A stretch of DNA of 64,000 nt from Hymenobacter swuensis DY53 (GCF_000576555.1 NZ_CP007145.1:806001-870000), one strand, 5' to 3'; shown: positions 9,584 through 17,233, counted from the first letter of the stretch. The notes: generated by a model from the sequence alone, not told the origin. Program-made: numbers and translations.

Positions 9584-10224
9584 GGAGCGGAAGAGGAGGG
9601 AGGCGTGCCCGTAAAAGCCGACATGGTGGCTTGGCCTGGGGCGGCAATATCGCGCGCACCCAGCACGCGGCCTACGGTATGCAGCAAAATTCGTATATCC
9701 AGCCCAAACGACAGGTTATCGACATACCACACGTCGTAGGCAAATTTCTGTTCCCAGCTGATGGCATTGCGGCCGTTTACCTGCGCCCAGCCCGTGATGC
9801 CCGGCCGCACGGCGTGGCGGCGGGCCTGCGTGGGTGAATAAAGCGGTAGGTATTGCTCTAATAGCGGCCGGGGACCTACTAAGCTAATGTCGCCGCGTAG
9901 CACGTTCCACAGCTGGGGCAGCTCATCGAGGCTGGTGGCACGCACCCAGCGGCCCAGACGCGGCAGGCGCGCGGCATCGGGCAGCAGTTGGCTGGCCGCG
10001 TCGCGCTGAGTGGTCATGGTCTGGAGCTTGAAGAAGGTAAATACCTGGCCATGTAAACCCGGTCGGGGTTGTCGGAACAGCCAGGAACCGCCGTTCTGCC
10101 AGGCCAGCAATGGGGCCAGCACCGCTAGTACCGGCAGCGACAGCAGCAGCGCGGGCGCAGCCAACGCCACATCGAGCAGGCGTTTACCGTGGCGGGCGTA
10201 CCAGGAAGTGACGGCGGTGGACAT
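9580..10224 (-). CDS. Undecaprenyl-phosphate sugar phosphotransferase, PglC-like
   Basis: Monotopic phosphoglycosyl transferase (bacterial sugar transferase family), 214 residues, which moves a phospho-sugar from UDP to undecaprenyl phosphate at the inner membrane. Present are an N-terminal hydrophobic re-entrant helix (LLDVALAAPALLLSLPVLAV), the FKLQTM motif, TSLDELPQLWNVLRGD with the catalytic Asp-Glu pair, SLVGPRPLL, and RPGITGWAQVNGRN. It lacks the extra N-terminal membrane domain of WbaP/WcaJ types, so it is PglC-sized. It is the first gene of the cluster, and its last codons overlap the start of the PglD-like gene. Confidence 0.9.
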   Translation of the reverse strand: MSTAVTSWYARHGKRLLDVALAAPALLLSLPVLAVLAPLLAWQNGGSWLFRQPRPGLHGQVFTFFKLQTMTTQRDAASQLLPDAARLPRLGRWVRATSLDELPQLWNVLRGDISLVGPRPLLEQYLPLYSPTQARRHAVRPGITGWAQVNGRNAISWEQKFAYDVWYVDNLSFGLDIRILLHTVGRVLGARDIAAPGQATMSAFTGTPPSSSAP

Positions 10225-10307
10225 AGCGGCAAAAATACGGGGAAATGTAGGGCGCGTTTGACTTCGGCGGTCAGGGGTTTAGCTTGCGCCATATTTTACC
10301 GCTTCGT

Positions 10308-11129
10308 ATGCTCGTTTTTCCCAACGCTAAGCTCAACCTCGGCCTGTACGTTACCAGCCAGCGGCCCGACGGCTTTCGTAACCTCGAATCGGTGTTTGTG
10401 CCCTTACCGTGGTGCGATGCGCTGGAAGTGCTGCCGGCCCCGGCCGGTACTGATACGACGTTGACACTAACGGGTATCCCCATTCCCGGCGAGCCGACTA
10501 CTAATCTGTGTTTGCGTGCCTACGAGTTGTTAAAGGCCGATTTCGCGTTGCCGGCCATTCGGATGCACCTGCACAAAGTAGTGCCCATCGGGGCCGGACT
10601 GGGCGGCGGCTCCGGGGATGCGGCGTTTGCCCTGCGCGCCCTCAATGACCTGTTTACATTGAATCTATCGGCCGAAACGCTGGAAGCCTACGCCCGTCGC
10701 CTGGGCTCCGACTGTGCCTTTTTCATCCGTAATCAGCCGGTTTTTGCCTACGAGAAGGGCGACGTATTTGAGCTGGTGGCACTGAACCTGACGGGTACGG
10801 CCTGCCTGGTGATTTATCCCGGCCTGCACATCAGCACCGCCGAAGCGTACAGCCGCGTGCACCCCCGTACCCCGCGCCACGACCTGCGCACCGCCCTCAG
10901 CCAACCCCTGGAGACGTGGCGCCACACTATTAGCAACGACTTTGAGGAAGCCCTGACGCCGTATTATCCGGTGCTGGCCGACCTCAAAGCGCAACTCTAC
11001 GCTGCCGGAGCCGCCTACGCCAGCCTCTCGGGTTCCGGCTCGGCCGTGTACGGCCTGTTTCCGGGCCTGGAAATACCCCCGCAGCTGCCGCTGCCCGCCG
11101 AATATCAGGTGTGGGCCGGACGGCTGTAA
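10308..11129 (+). CDS. ispE: 4-diphosphocytidyl-2-C-methyl-D-erythritol kinase
   Basis: GHMP-family kinase of the MEP (non-mevalonate) isoprenoid pathway. 273 residues from ATG at 10308 (MLVFPNAKLNLGLYVTSQRPDGFRN). It carries the N-terminal substrate Lys8, the GHMP ATP loop PIGAGLGGGSGDAA at residues 93-106, RRLGSDCAFF with the catalytic Asp, and the C-terminal SLSGSGSAVYGLF. Length matches the family (about 270-290). It is divergent from the Pgl-like cluster and convergent with the EamA transporter; a hairpin element fills the convergent gap. Confidence 0.95.
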   Translation: MLVFPNAKLNLGLYVTSQRPDGFRNLESVFVPLPWCDALEVLPAPAGTDTTLTLTGIPIPGEPTTNLCLRAYELLKADFALPAIRMHLHKVVPIGAGLGGGSGDAAFALRALNDLFTLNLSAETLEAYARRLGSDCAFFIRNQPVFAYEKGDVFELVALNLTGTACLVIYPGLHISTAEAYSRVHPRTPRHDLRTALSQPLETWRHTISNDFEEALTPYYPVLADLKAQLYAAGAAYASLSGSGSAVYGLFPGLEIPPQLPLPAEYQVWAGRL

Positions 11130-11130
11130 A

Positions 11131-11222
11131 TGGTGAGATAGTGAACTGGTGAGTTTGACGTTCAATATGCGCAGTTGGCGCAAACAGGACGTCAAACCCA
11201 CCAGTTCACCACTAGCCCACCA
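11131..11222. repeat. Octamer-armed inverted repeat B1 (GTGANNNN words)
   Basis: The left arm is tandem 8-nt words (GTGAGATA, GTGAACTG, GTGAGTTT) ending GACGTTC. The centre contains GCGCAGTTGGCGCA, and the right arm starts ACGTC and mirrors the words. The centre and the GACGTTC boundary are shared with the copy at 12165-12269. The right arm runs 11 nt into the 3' end of the EamA gene and supplies its stop codon (TAG at 11212-11214). Confidence 0.8.
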
Positions 11223-12147
11223 GCACATCAACGGCCTCAGCCTGACGCTGGCGGCGCTTCATCCACTGGTCGAGGACGGGGTGAATGAGTACGCTGAGCA
11301 GGATAACCACGGTGCCTAGGTAGAAGCCGGTAGACAGCTTCTCCTGACCGAAGCCGGGGATGTGCAGCGTGTACATCAGCACGGCCAGCAGAATGCCGTA
11401 CACCGGCTCCAGGTTGATGGTCAGGTTCACCACGAAGGCCGAAATGCGCTTCATCAGCTCTACCGAAGAAGAAAACGCATACACCGTGCACACGCCCGCC
11501 AGTAGCAGCAGCCACAGCCAGTCATAGCCCTGCCAGGCCAGCTGCAGGCCTTGGCCCTCGGTGAAGTAGTGGCCGTATACAGGCATGAACAGGACGATAC
11601 TCAGGCAGGCCCCGGTCATTTCATACAGCGTGAGCTGAAACGGGGTGTGGCGCTTCACCAGCTTAGAGTTGAACACGCTGAACAACGCCGACAGCCCCGC
11701 CGACACAATAGCGACCAGTAAGCCGGCCATCTGGTCCAGTTCGGCCTGCGACACCAGGTACAGGCCCACCATCGTCAGCAGGCCTAGGCCCACCTCATAG
11801 GGGCGTACTCGCCGCCACAACACCAGCGGCTCCAGCAGGGAAGTCCAGAGGGCCAGTGTGGCCAGCCCGGCCAGACACACACTTACTGAGGAGAGGCGGG
11901 CGGCTAGGAAAAAGGTAATCCAGTGCGCCGCCACCAGCACCCCGATACCCAGCATCTTGAGCGCCTCGGTACCAGCTACGCGCCAGGGCTGCCGACGTAC
12001 TATCAACAGTACTGCCAACCCCGCTGCCGCCAGCAATGTGCGCCAGAATACCAGCTCCACCGGCGGTACCGATATCAGCTTGCCCAGAATGGCCGTGAAG
12101 CCCCAGAGCAACACAATAAAATGCAGACGCAGGTAGTCTTTTAGCAT
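11212..12147 (-). CDS. EamA-family (DMT superfamily) transporter
   Basis: Inner-membrane metabolite transporter, 311 residues from ATG at 12147 (MLKDYLRLHFIVLLWGFTAI). About ten hydrophobic segments form two EamA repeats, the first ending near LVSQAELDQ and the second starting at AGLLVAIVSAGLSALFS. The substrate cannot be told; relatives export amino acids or other small metabolites. The frame stays open upstream into the neighbouring inverted repeat, but those codons merely translate the repeat, so the start at MLKDY is preferred. It lies downstream of lptF/G, with element B2 filling the gap. Confidence 0.88.
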   Translation of the reverse strand: MLKDYLRLHFIVLLWGFTAILGKLISVPPVELVFWRTLLAAAGLAVLLIVRRQPWRVAGTEALKMLGIGVLVAAHWITFFLAARLSSVSVCLAGLATLALWTSLLEPLVLWRRVRPYEVGLGLLTMVGLYLVSQAELDQMAGLLVAIVSAGLSALFSVFNSKLVKRHTPFQLTLYEMTGACLSIVLFMPVYGHYFTEGQGLQLAWQGYDWLWLLLLAGVCTVYAFSSSVELMKRISAFVVNLTINLEPVYGILLAVLMYTLHIPGFGQEKLSTGFYLGTVVILLSVLIHPVLDQWMKRRQRQAEAVDVLVG

Positions 12148-12164
12148 GAGGTAAAATGGTGATT

Positions 12165-12269
12165 CGGTGAGTTGATGATTTAGTGAGGTGGTGAGCTTGA
12201 CGTTCAGTCCGCGCAGTTGGCGCAGGCAGAACGTCAAGCTCACCACCTCACTAAATCATCAACTCACCG
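12165..12269. repeat. Perfect 41-bp inverted repeat B2 between lptF/G and eamA
   Basis: Arms 12165-12205 and 12229-12269 match over all 41 positions, with a 23-nt loop. Each arm consists of 8-nt words (GTGAGTTG, ATGATTTA, GTGAGGTG, GTGAGCTT) closed by GACGTTC. The loop contains GCGCAGTTGGCGCA, as in B1. The right arm ends one base before the lptF/G stop codon, so almost the whole gap between two co-directional genes is the element. Confidence 0.9.
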
Positions 12270-13346
12270 TTATTGCGGTATTACCCGGTACAGAATGGCT
12301 CCGACGGCGGTGAATACGATGCTGGGGACCCAGGCCGCCAACATAGGCGAGAGAGTGCCCACGGCCGCCAGGTTGCGGCTCAGAATCACGAAGATGATGA
12401 ATACAAAAGCCAGCACGAAGCCCAGCGCAATCTGCCCGCCCACGCCGGCCCGGCTCTTGCGCGCGCTCATAATCACCCCAATGACGGTGAGGATAAACAT
12501 GGCGTAGGGATAAGCGAATCGCTCGTGTTTTTCGCTGAGGTACACCTGCGTATCATCGGAGCCGCGCGCTATTTTCTGGTTGATGTAGCGGTTCAGCTCC
12601 GGCAGCGTGAGGGTTTCGGCCAGGCGGTAGGTGCTGGCGAAGTCCTTCGGGTACAGGTTGAACACCGTATCGCGGGCGGGCATGGTTTTGAGGGTTTCCT
12701 TTTCGCCATCAAAGGTGCGAATGAGCTGGGGCGTGAGGTGCCAGGCCCGCTTGGTAGAATCCCAGGTAATGGCCTCGGCCGTTATGCGCCGCTTGAGCAG
12801 CTGCCCGTCAATGGTTTCCAGCGCAAACTTGTAGCCCACGTTGTTCACATTGTCGTAGCTCTCCATGAAGGCATAGTCACGGGGGCCGATTTTGATGTGC
12901 ACGTTACGGCCGCTGAACCGATAGGGGTTCTTGATATAGGCCTTCTCGAACTGCACCCGCGTCTTGTTGGCAATGGGAATCAGCCAGCCCGTCATGGCCA
13001 TCGTGAGAATCCCCAGAATGGCGCTGCCCATGATGTAGGGTAGCAGAAACCGCTTGAAGCTGATGCCCGAGGCCAGCATGGCTACTACTTCGGTTCGCTC
13101 GGCCAGCTGGGCCGTCACGAATACCACGGCAATGAATACCGTGATGGGGGAAAGCAGGTTGGCGAAGTACGGAAACAGGTTCACGTAATACTCCGACAGA
13201 ATCTGCCACGCCCCCAAATCGTGCTTGAGAAAGTCGTCGTTCTTCTCTGTGAAGTCAATCACGCAGATAACCGACACGAGCAGCACCACCGCGAAGAAAA
13301 ACGCGGTGAGAAACTTCTTGAGGATGTATTTATCGAGGAGCCGCAC
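12270..13346 (-). CDS. LptF/LptG family LPS-export permease
   Basis: Inner-membrane subunit of the lipopolysaccharide export ABC transporter (YjgP/YjgQ family). 358 residues from a GTG at 13346 (VRLLDKYILKKFLTAFFFAV), chosen because it matches the family N-terminus; an upstream ATG would add 26 codons that translate an inverted repeat. The topology is family-typical: three N-terminal membrane helices, a large periplasmic beta-jellyroll (NKTRVQFEKAY through LPELNRYI), then three C-terminal helices (AMFILTVIGVIMSARKSRAG onward). F and G cannot be told apart here. It follows tgt on the same strand, a frequent Bacteroidota pairing. Confidence 0.9.
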   Translation of the reverse strand: MRLLDKYILKKFLTAFFFAVVLLVSVICVIDFTEKNDDFLKHDLGAWQILSEYYVNLFPYFANLLSPITVFIAVVFVTAQLAERTEVVAMLASGISFKRFLLPYIMGSAILGILTMAMTGWLIPIANKTRVQFEKAYIKNPYRFSGRNVHIKIGPRDYAFMESYDNVNNVGYKFALETIDGQLLKRRITAEAITWDSTKRAWHLTPQLIRTFDGEKETLKTMPARDTVFNLYPKDFASTYRLAETLTLPELNRYINQKIARGSDDTQVYLSEKHERFAYPYAMFILTVIGVIMSARKSRAGVGGQIALGFVLAFVFIIFVILSRNLAAVGTLSPMLAAWVPSIVFTAVGAILYRVIPQ

Positions 13347-13353
13347 GGGTCGT

Positions 13354-13484
13354 GTTGAGTTGTTGGTTTTTCGTTTTTTGAAGCAGATTACCCCGCTGTA
13401 TTGTGAAAGAATAGATGGGGGCAAGACGCTTTGCGCAGGTCATTGGCAGATCGAAAAACGAAAAACCAACAACGAAAAACGAAC
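13354..13484. repeat. Heptamer-armed inverted repeat F between tgt and lptF/G
   Basis: Left arm about 13354-13381, right arm 13451-13484. Both are made of 7-nt words such as GTTGGTT and TTTCGTT; the central pairing is TTGGTTTTTCGTTTTT with its complement. The element runs from the base before the tgt stop codon to within 8 nt of the lptF/G start, again occupying a whole operon junction. Confidence 0.78.
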
Positions 13485-14615
13485 CTACAATCTTGTCATC
13501 ACCTGCTTCACCATTCGGTCCTTCCACTCGCGGAAGGTGCCAGCCAGAATCTGCTGGCGGGCCTGCTTCACCAGCCACAGGTAGAAGGTAAGGTTGTGGA
13601 TGGAGGCAATCTGCGGGCCCAGCATTTCCTTGCTGTGGAACAGGTGGCGCACGTAGCTGCGCGAGTAAAAGGTGCTCACGTAGCCGCCCAACTCCTCGTC
13701 AATCGGCGTGAAGTCGTCGGCCCATTTCTTGTTGGCAATGTTCATGATGCCTTGCGTGGTGAACAGCATGCCGTTGCGGGCGTTACGGGTCGGCATCACA
13801 CAGTCGAACATATCTACGCCCAGCGCAATGTTTTCGAGGATGTTAGCCGGCGTGCCCACGCCCATCAGGTAGCGCGGCTTATCCTTGGGCAGGATGTCGC
13901 ACACAATTTCCGTCATCTCATACATCATGTCGGCCGGCTCGCCTACGCTCAGGCCCCCGATGGCGTTGCCCTCGCGGCCCTGCTCGGCAATAAACTCCGC
14001 CGATTTCACGCGCAGATCCTTGAACGTGGAGCCCTGCACAATCGGGAACAGCGTCTGGGAGTAGCCGTAGTGGCCCTCGGTGCCGTCGAAGCGCGTGATG
14101 CAGCGCTTGAGCCAGCGGTGCGTCATATCCAGGGAGCGGGCGGCGTAGCTGTACTCGCAGGGCCAGGGCGTGCACTCATCGAAAGCCATGATGATGTCGG
14201 CCCCGATAGTGCGCTGGATGTCCATCACGCCCTCGGGCGAAAACAGGTGCTGCGAGCCATCAATGTGGGAACGGAACTTCACGCCTTCCTCCTTGATTTT
14301 GCGCGTGCCCGACAACGAGTACACCTGGTACCCACCCGAGTCGGTGAGGATGGGCCGGTCCCAGCCGTTGAACTTGTGCAGCCCGCCGGCCTTACCGATG
14401 ACTTCCAGCCCGGGGCGCAGGTACAGGTGGTAGGTATTACCGAGAATGATCTGGGCGTTGATATCGTCTTTCAGGTCGCGCTGCTGTACGGCTTTCACGG
14501 TGCCGGCCGTGCCCACGGGCATAAAAATGGGCGTTTCAATGGCACCGTGGTCGGTGTGCACTACGCCGGCGCGGGCTTTGGAGTGCGGGTCTTTGGCTAC
14601 GAGGTCGAAGGTCAT
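13485..14615 (-). CDS. tgt: Queuine/preQ1 tRNA-ribosyltransferase, zinc cysteines replaced
   Basis: Exchanges the wobble guanine of tRNAs with GUN anticodons for a queuosine precursor. 376 residues, the full family length. TIM-barrel signatures are visible: ILGNTYHLYLRPG, LTDSGGYQVYSLS with the general Asp, AFDECTPWPCEY, GGLSVGEP, and GVDMFDCVMPTRNARNG with the nucleophilic Asp. Oddly, where most bacterial enzymes have a CxCxxC zinc site, this one reads ELGGYVSTFYSRSY: the three cysteines align with Leu, Gly and Ser. The histidine in ASIHNLTFY is kept. Other Bacteroidota enzymes, as I recall them, share this. It is the first gene of a minus-strand run with lptF/G and eamA. Confidence 0.94.
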   Translation of the reverse strand: MTFDLVAKDPHSKARAGVVHTDHGAIETPIFMPVGTAGTVKAVQQRDLKDDINAQIILGNTYHLYLRPGLEVIGKAGGLHKFNGWDRPILTDSGGYQVYSLSGTRKIKEEGVKFRSHIDGSQHLFSPEGVMDIQRTIGADIIMAFDECTPWPCEYSYAARSLDMTHRWLKRCITRFDGTEGHYGYSQTLFPIVQGSTFKDLRVKSAEFIAEQGREGNAIGGLSVGEPADMMYEMTEIVCDILPKDKPRYLMGVGTPANILENIALGVDMFDCVMPTRNARNGMLFTTQGIMNIANKKWADDFTPIDEELGGYVSTFYSRSYVRHLFHSKEMLGPQIASIHNLTFYLWLVKQARQQILAGTFREWKDRMVKQVMTRL

Positions 14616-14620
14616 GCGGA

Positions 14621-14705
14621 GGTTGAGTTGTCAGTTGCCGGTTGGCAGTTGCCAGTCAGCATTCCAAAAAGAACCATCTGATAACTGACAACCAGCAACT
14701 GCTAC
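14621..14705. repeat. Heptamer-armed inverted repeat E upstream of tgt
   Basis: Left arm words TTGTCAG, TTGCCGG, TTGGCAG, TTGCCAG follow each other at exactly 7 nt (14628-14655). The right arm (14677-14705) read in reverse gives TTGCTGG, TTGTCAG, TTATCAG. It fills most of the divergent gap between tgt and the glycosyltransferase gene, with its left end six bases from the tgt start codon. Confidence 0.78.
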
Positions 14706-14729
14706 AAGCGCAAAGGTACTCCGAATGCC

Positions 14730-14737
14730 TACTTTTG
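14730..14737 (+). promoter_or_regulatory. -7 box of the glycosyltransferase-sigma factor unit
   Basis: TACTTTTG is an exact TAnnTTTG match, about 46 nt before the chosen start at 14784. No convincing -33 TTG. Confidence 0.55.
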
Positions 14738-14783
14738 CCCTCCGAAACCCCGTGCTGCTTTGTCTTTCTCCCTTTCCCCCGCC

Positions 14784-15881
14784 ATGTGGCTCCTGCTGGC
14801 CGTTGTGCTGGTGCAGCTCTATTACGCGGCCTACTACTTTCTGCCCTTTGCCCACCGCCCTCCGGAGCCCGCCACCGGCCCCGACGACGAGCCCGTATCG
14901 GTGCTGGTGTGCGCCCACAACGAGCTGGAGAACCTGCGCCGCCTGCTGCCCCTGATTCTGCAGCAGGACTACCCCGCCGGCTTCGAACTGGTACTCATCG
15001 ACGACAGGTCCGACGACGACACCTACCTCTACGTGCAGCAACTCACCCAGTACTACCCGCATGTACGGCTGGTATCGGTGGCGCGCACACCTGACGGTTT
15101 GTCACCTAAAAAGTATGCCCTGACACTGGGCATCAAATCGGCCCGCTACGAGCGGCTGCTCTTCACCGATGCTGACTGTATTCCGGCCACCAATCAGTGG
15201 ATCAGATATATGCAGCGAGGCTTCAATCGGCCCGCCGATATGGTTCTTGGGTACTCCGCCTACGCGGAGGAACCGGGTTTTTTGAATAAATTAATCCGGT
15301 TTGAAACCTTGCTGACGGGGGCACAGTATTTGTCCTTCGCGTGGCGTGGCCAGCCTTACATGGGCGTTGGGCGCAACCTGGCCTACACCCAGCCGGTCTT
15401 TTACCAGACAAAAGGATTTGCCTCCCATATCCGCAGCCTCAGCGGCGACGATGACCTGCTGGTGCAGGACGCCGTGCAGCAACAGGCGCGGGTGGCGGTG
15501 GCAGCGGAGCCGGGAGCCCACACGCTCAGCGAACCAGCCCACACCTGGGGCGAGTGGTGGCGGCAGAAACGGCGGCATCTTTCGGCCGGTCGGCAGTACC
15601 GCCTCGCCGACCGGATCCGCATCGGAACGTTTATCGGCGCGAATCTGCTGTATTACTGCATGGCAATCGGCCTGCTGTTTTCCCGCCCCGATTGGGTACC
15701 TTTGGCTACGGTGTGCCTCGTGCGCACCGGCGCTATTCTGGCCGTGTACTATCAGCTCGGCCGCCGGCTTGAGGAGCGGTTGCCCGTAGCGTGGCTGCCT
15801 TTTCTCGATGCTGTGTATTTTTTTTATTATCTCGCTCTGGGAATCTCGCTGTTCCTCTACCGTACGCTCCGATGGAAGTAA
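14784..15881 (+). CDS. Membrane glycosyltransferase, family 2
   Basis: GT-A fold processive-type glycosyltransferase, 365 residues from ATG at 14784 (MWLLLAVVLVQLYYAAYYF). It has one N-terminal membrane helix, then the GT2 domain: VSVLVCAHNELENLRRLL, VLIDDRSDDDT, FTDADCIPAT (DxD-type metal site), the GDDDLLVQDAV acceptor-side motif, and WWRQKRRHLSAG (a Q/RxxRW-like motif). It ends with about three membrane helices. The acceptor and sugar are unknown; relatives build surface polysaccharides or glycolipids. The sigma-factor gene starts inside its last 10 nt, so the two are coupled. Confidence 0.87.
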   Translation: MWLLLAVVLVQLYYAAYYFLPFAHRPPEPATGPDDEPVSVLVCAHNELENLRRLLPLILQQDYPAGFELVLIDDRSDDDTYLYVQQLTQYYPHVRLVSVARTPDGLSPKKYALTLGIKSARYERLLFTDADCIPATNQWIRYMQRGFNRPADMVLGYSAYAEEPGFLNKLIRFETLLTGAQYLSFAWRGQPYMGVGRNLAYTQPVFYQTKGFASHIRSLSGDDDLLVQDAVQQQARVAVAAEPGAHTLSEPAHTWGEWWRQKRRHLSAGRQYRLADRIRIGTFIGANLLYYCMAIGLLFSRPDWVPLATVCLVRTGAILAVYYQLGRRLEERLPVAWLPFLDAVYFFYYLALGISLFLYRTLRWK

Positions 15882-16486
15882 ATCAGGAAAAACAGTTCTC
15901 CGCCAAAGCCAAGCACGACTTCAAGCTGATTCGGGCCGCTGTGGAAAAGAACGATGGCAAGGCGTACGCCGAGCTGATGCAGATCTACAAGAAGCCCGTG
16001 TACCACGTGGTGTTGAAGATGGTGCGTAACCCCGACGACGCCGAGGACCTCACCATCGAAGCCTTCGCCAAGGCCTTCCGCAACCTGCATAAGTTCAACC
16101 CCGAGTTTGCCTTCAGCACCTGGTTGTTCCGCATTGCCACCAATAACTGCATCGACTTTATTCGCAAGAATAAAATCAAGACGATGTCGATTGATTCGGC
16201 CATCAAGATTGACAACGGTGACGAAATAACCATCGACTTCCGCGACCAGAACCTGAACCCGCAGGAGACGGCCATCAAAAACCAGAAAATCGAAATTATG
16301 CAGCACGTGGTGTCCCGGCTGCCCGATAAGTACCAGCGCCTCGTGACGCTGCGCTACTTCGATGAACTGAGCTACGAGGAAATTGCGCAGGAGTTGAAAG
16401 CGCCCCTCGGCACCGTGAAAGCCCAGCTACACCGCGCCCGGGAGCTGCTCTATGACATGGTGAAAAACAAAAAGGAAATCATCTAG
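15872..16486 (+). CDS. RNA polymerase sigma factor, ECF-like sigma-70 family
   Basis: 204 residues from ATG at 15872 (MEVNQEKQFSAKAKHDFKLI), overlapping the glycosyltransferase gene by 10 nt. Region 2 is clear (MVRNPDDAEDLTIEAFAKAF, then FSTWLFRIATNNCIDFIRKN), as is region 4 (LPDKYQRLVTLRYFDELSYEEIAQELKAPLGTVKAQLHRARELL) with its helix-turn-helix. There is no adjacent anti-sigma factor gene, which is unusual for an ECF sigma and suggests other control. A strong terminator follows. Confidence 0.93.
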   Translation: MEVNQEKQFSAKAKHDFKLIRAAVEKNDGKAYAELMQIYKKPVYHVVLKMVRNPDDAEDLTIEAFAKAFRNLHKFNPEFAFSTWLFRIATNNCIDFIRKNKIKTMSIDSAIKIDNGDEITIDFRDQNLNPQETAIKNQKIEIMQHVVSRLPDKYQRLVTLRYFDELSYEEIAQELKAPLGTVKAQLHRARELLYDMVKNKKEII

Positions 16487-16491
16487 TGTAA

Positions 16492-16519
16492 AGCCCCGCC
16501 GCAAGTCGGGGCTTTTTTT
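16492..16519 (+). terminator. Terminator after the sigma-factor gene
   Basis: AGCCCCG and CGGGGCT pair around an 8-nt loop, followed by seven T residues, six bases after the stop codon. Confidence 0.9.
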
Positions 16520-16549
16520 GTGTTATCCTGAGTGGAGCGAAGGATGACA
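16520..16549. repeat. Short GTTATCCTGAG...GGATGAC palindrome (family A relative)
   Basis: GTTATCCTGAGTGGAGCGAAGGATGAC is internally inverted (TTATCCT with AGGATGA). Its GAGTGGAGCGA centre resembles the hairpins at 30575 and 35739. It lies directly between the terminator and the rsmG promoter. Confidence 0.55.
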
Positions 16550-16557
16550 GACGTGTT

Positions 16558-16565
16558 TACCTTTG
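16558..16565 (+). promoter_or_regulatory. -7 box of rsmG
   Basis: TACCTTTG is an exact TAnnTTTG match that ends only 7 nt before the rsmG ATG at 16573. Transcription should begin about 2-5 nt before the start codon, giving a nearly leaderless mRNA. Confidence 0.65.
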
Positions 16566-16572
16566 CCCCACG

Positions 16573-17193
16573 ATGAACCTGATCAACCACTACTTCCCGC
16601 ACCTCTCCGACCACCAGCGCCAGCAGTTCCAGCAACTTGATACCGAGTTCCGGGACTGGAATGAGCGCCTCAACCTGGTAGCCCGCACCGATGTGGACAA
16701 CCTGGAAGAGCGTCATTTTCTGCACTCCCTGGCCATTGCCAAAGTGGTGGAATTTGCCCCCGGCTCTTCGGTGCTGGATGTTGGTACGGGCGGTGGCCTG
16801 CCGGGGCTGCCGCTGGCCATTTTGTTCCCGGAGGTGAAGTTTCACCTAGTGGACAGCATTGGCAAGAAGATTCGGGCGGTACAGGAAATGGCTCATTCGC
16901 TCCACCTAACCAACCTCACCGCCGAGCAAATCCGCGCCGAGCAGTTGCGCCCCAAGTACGACTACGTGGTGAGCCGCGCCGTGGCCCGCCTGGCCACCTT
17001 CCACACCTGGATTGCCCACCGCTACAAGCCCCGCCACGAAGCCGCTCCCAACAGCGGCCTCTACTACCTCAAAGGCGGCGACCTGACCGAGGAAATCCAG
17101 GAATCCGGTCTGCAAGCCACCGTCATCGACTTGCCGGACTTCTTCCAAGAGCCGTTCTTTGAAACCAAGAAGGTAGTAGTGGTGCCCGCGTAG
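16573..17193 (+). CDS. rsmG: 16S rRNA (guanine-527-N7)-methyltransferase
   Basis: Methylates N7 of G527 in 16S rRNA using SAM; loss gives low-level streptomycin resistance in other bacteria. 206 residues with a Rossmann-type SAM domain: FRDWNERLNLVARTD, EERHFLHSL, the SAM loop VLDVGTGGGLPGLPLAI at residues 66-82, VDSIGKKIRAVQEM, and VVSRAVARLATF. The start is the ATG 8 nt after its -7 promoter box. Convergent with the MutS-like gene; a hairpin lies between. Confidence 0.95.
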   Translation: MNLINHYFPHLSDHQRQQFQQLDTEFRDWNERLNLVARTDVDNLEERHFLHSLAIAKVVEFAPGSSVLDVGTGGGLPGLPLAILFPEVKFHLVDSIGKKIRAVQEMAHSLHLTNLTAEQIRAEQLRPKYDYVVSRAVARLATFHTWIAHRYKPRHEAAPNSGLYYLKGGDLTEEIQESGLQATVIDLPDFFQEPFFETKKVVVVPA

Positions 17194-17233
17194 GGCGCAA
17201 GCACTTGCTGCCCCACCGTTTGCACTACACAAG

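Noticed and set aside
12148..12246. N-terminal extension of the EamA transporter (starting MVSLTFCLRQLRGLNVKL)
   Set aside because: These codons translate inverted repeat B2. Very similar peptides (CLRQLR.LNVKL) appear in frames across B1 and B3, showing the similarity comes from the repeat and not from protein.
13431..14681. 416-codon plus-strand frame across tgt
   Set aside because: Antisense to tgt and runs through inverted repeats E and F at both ends.
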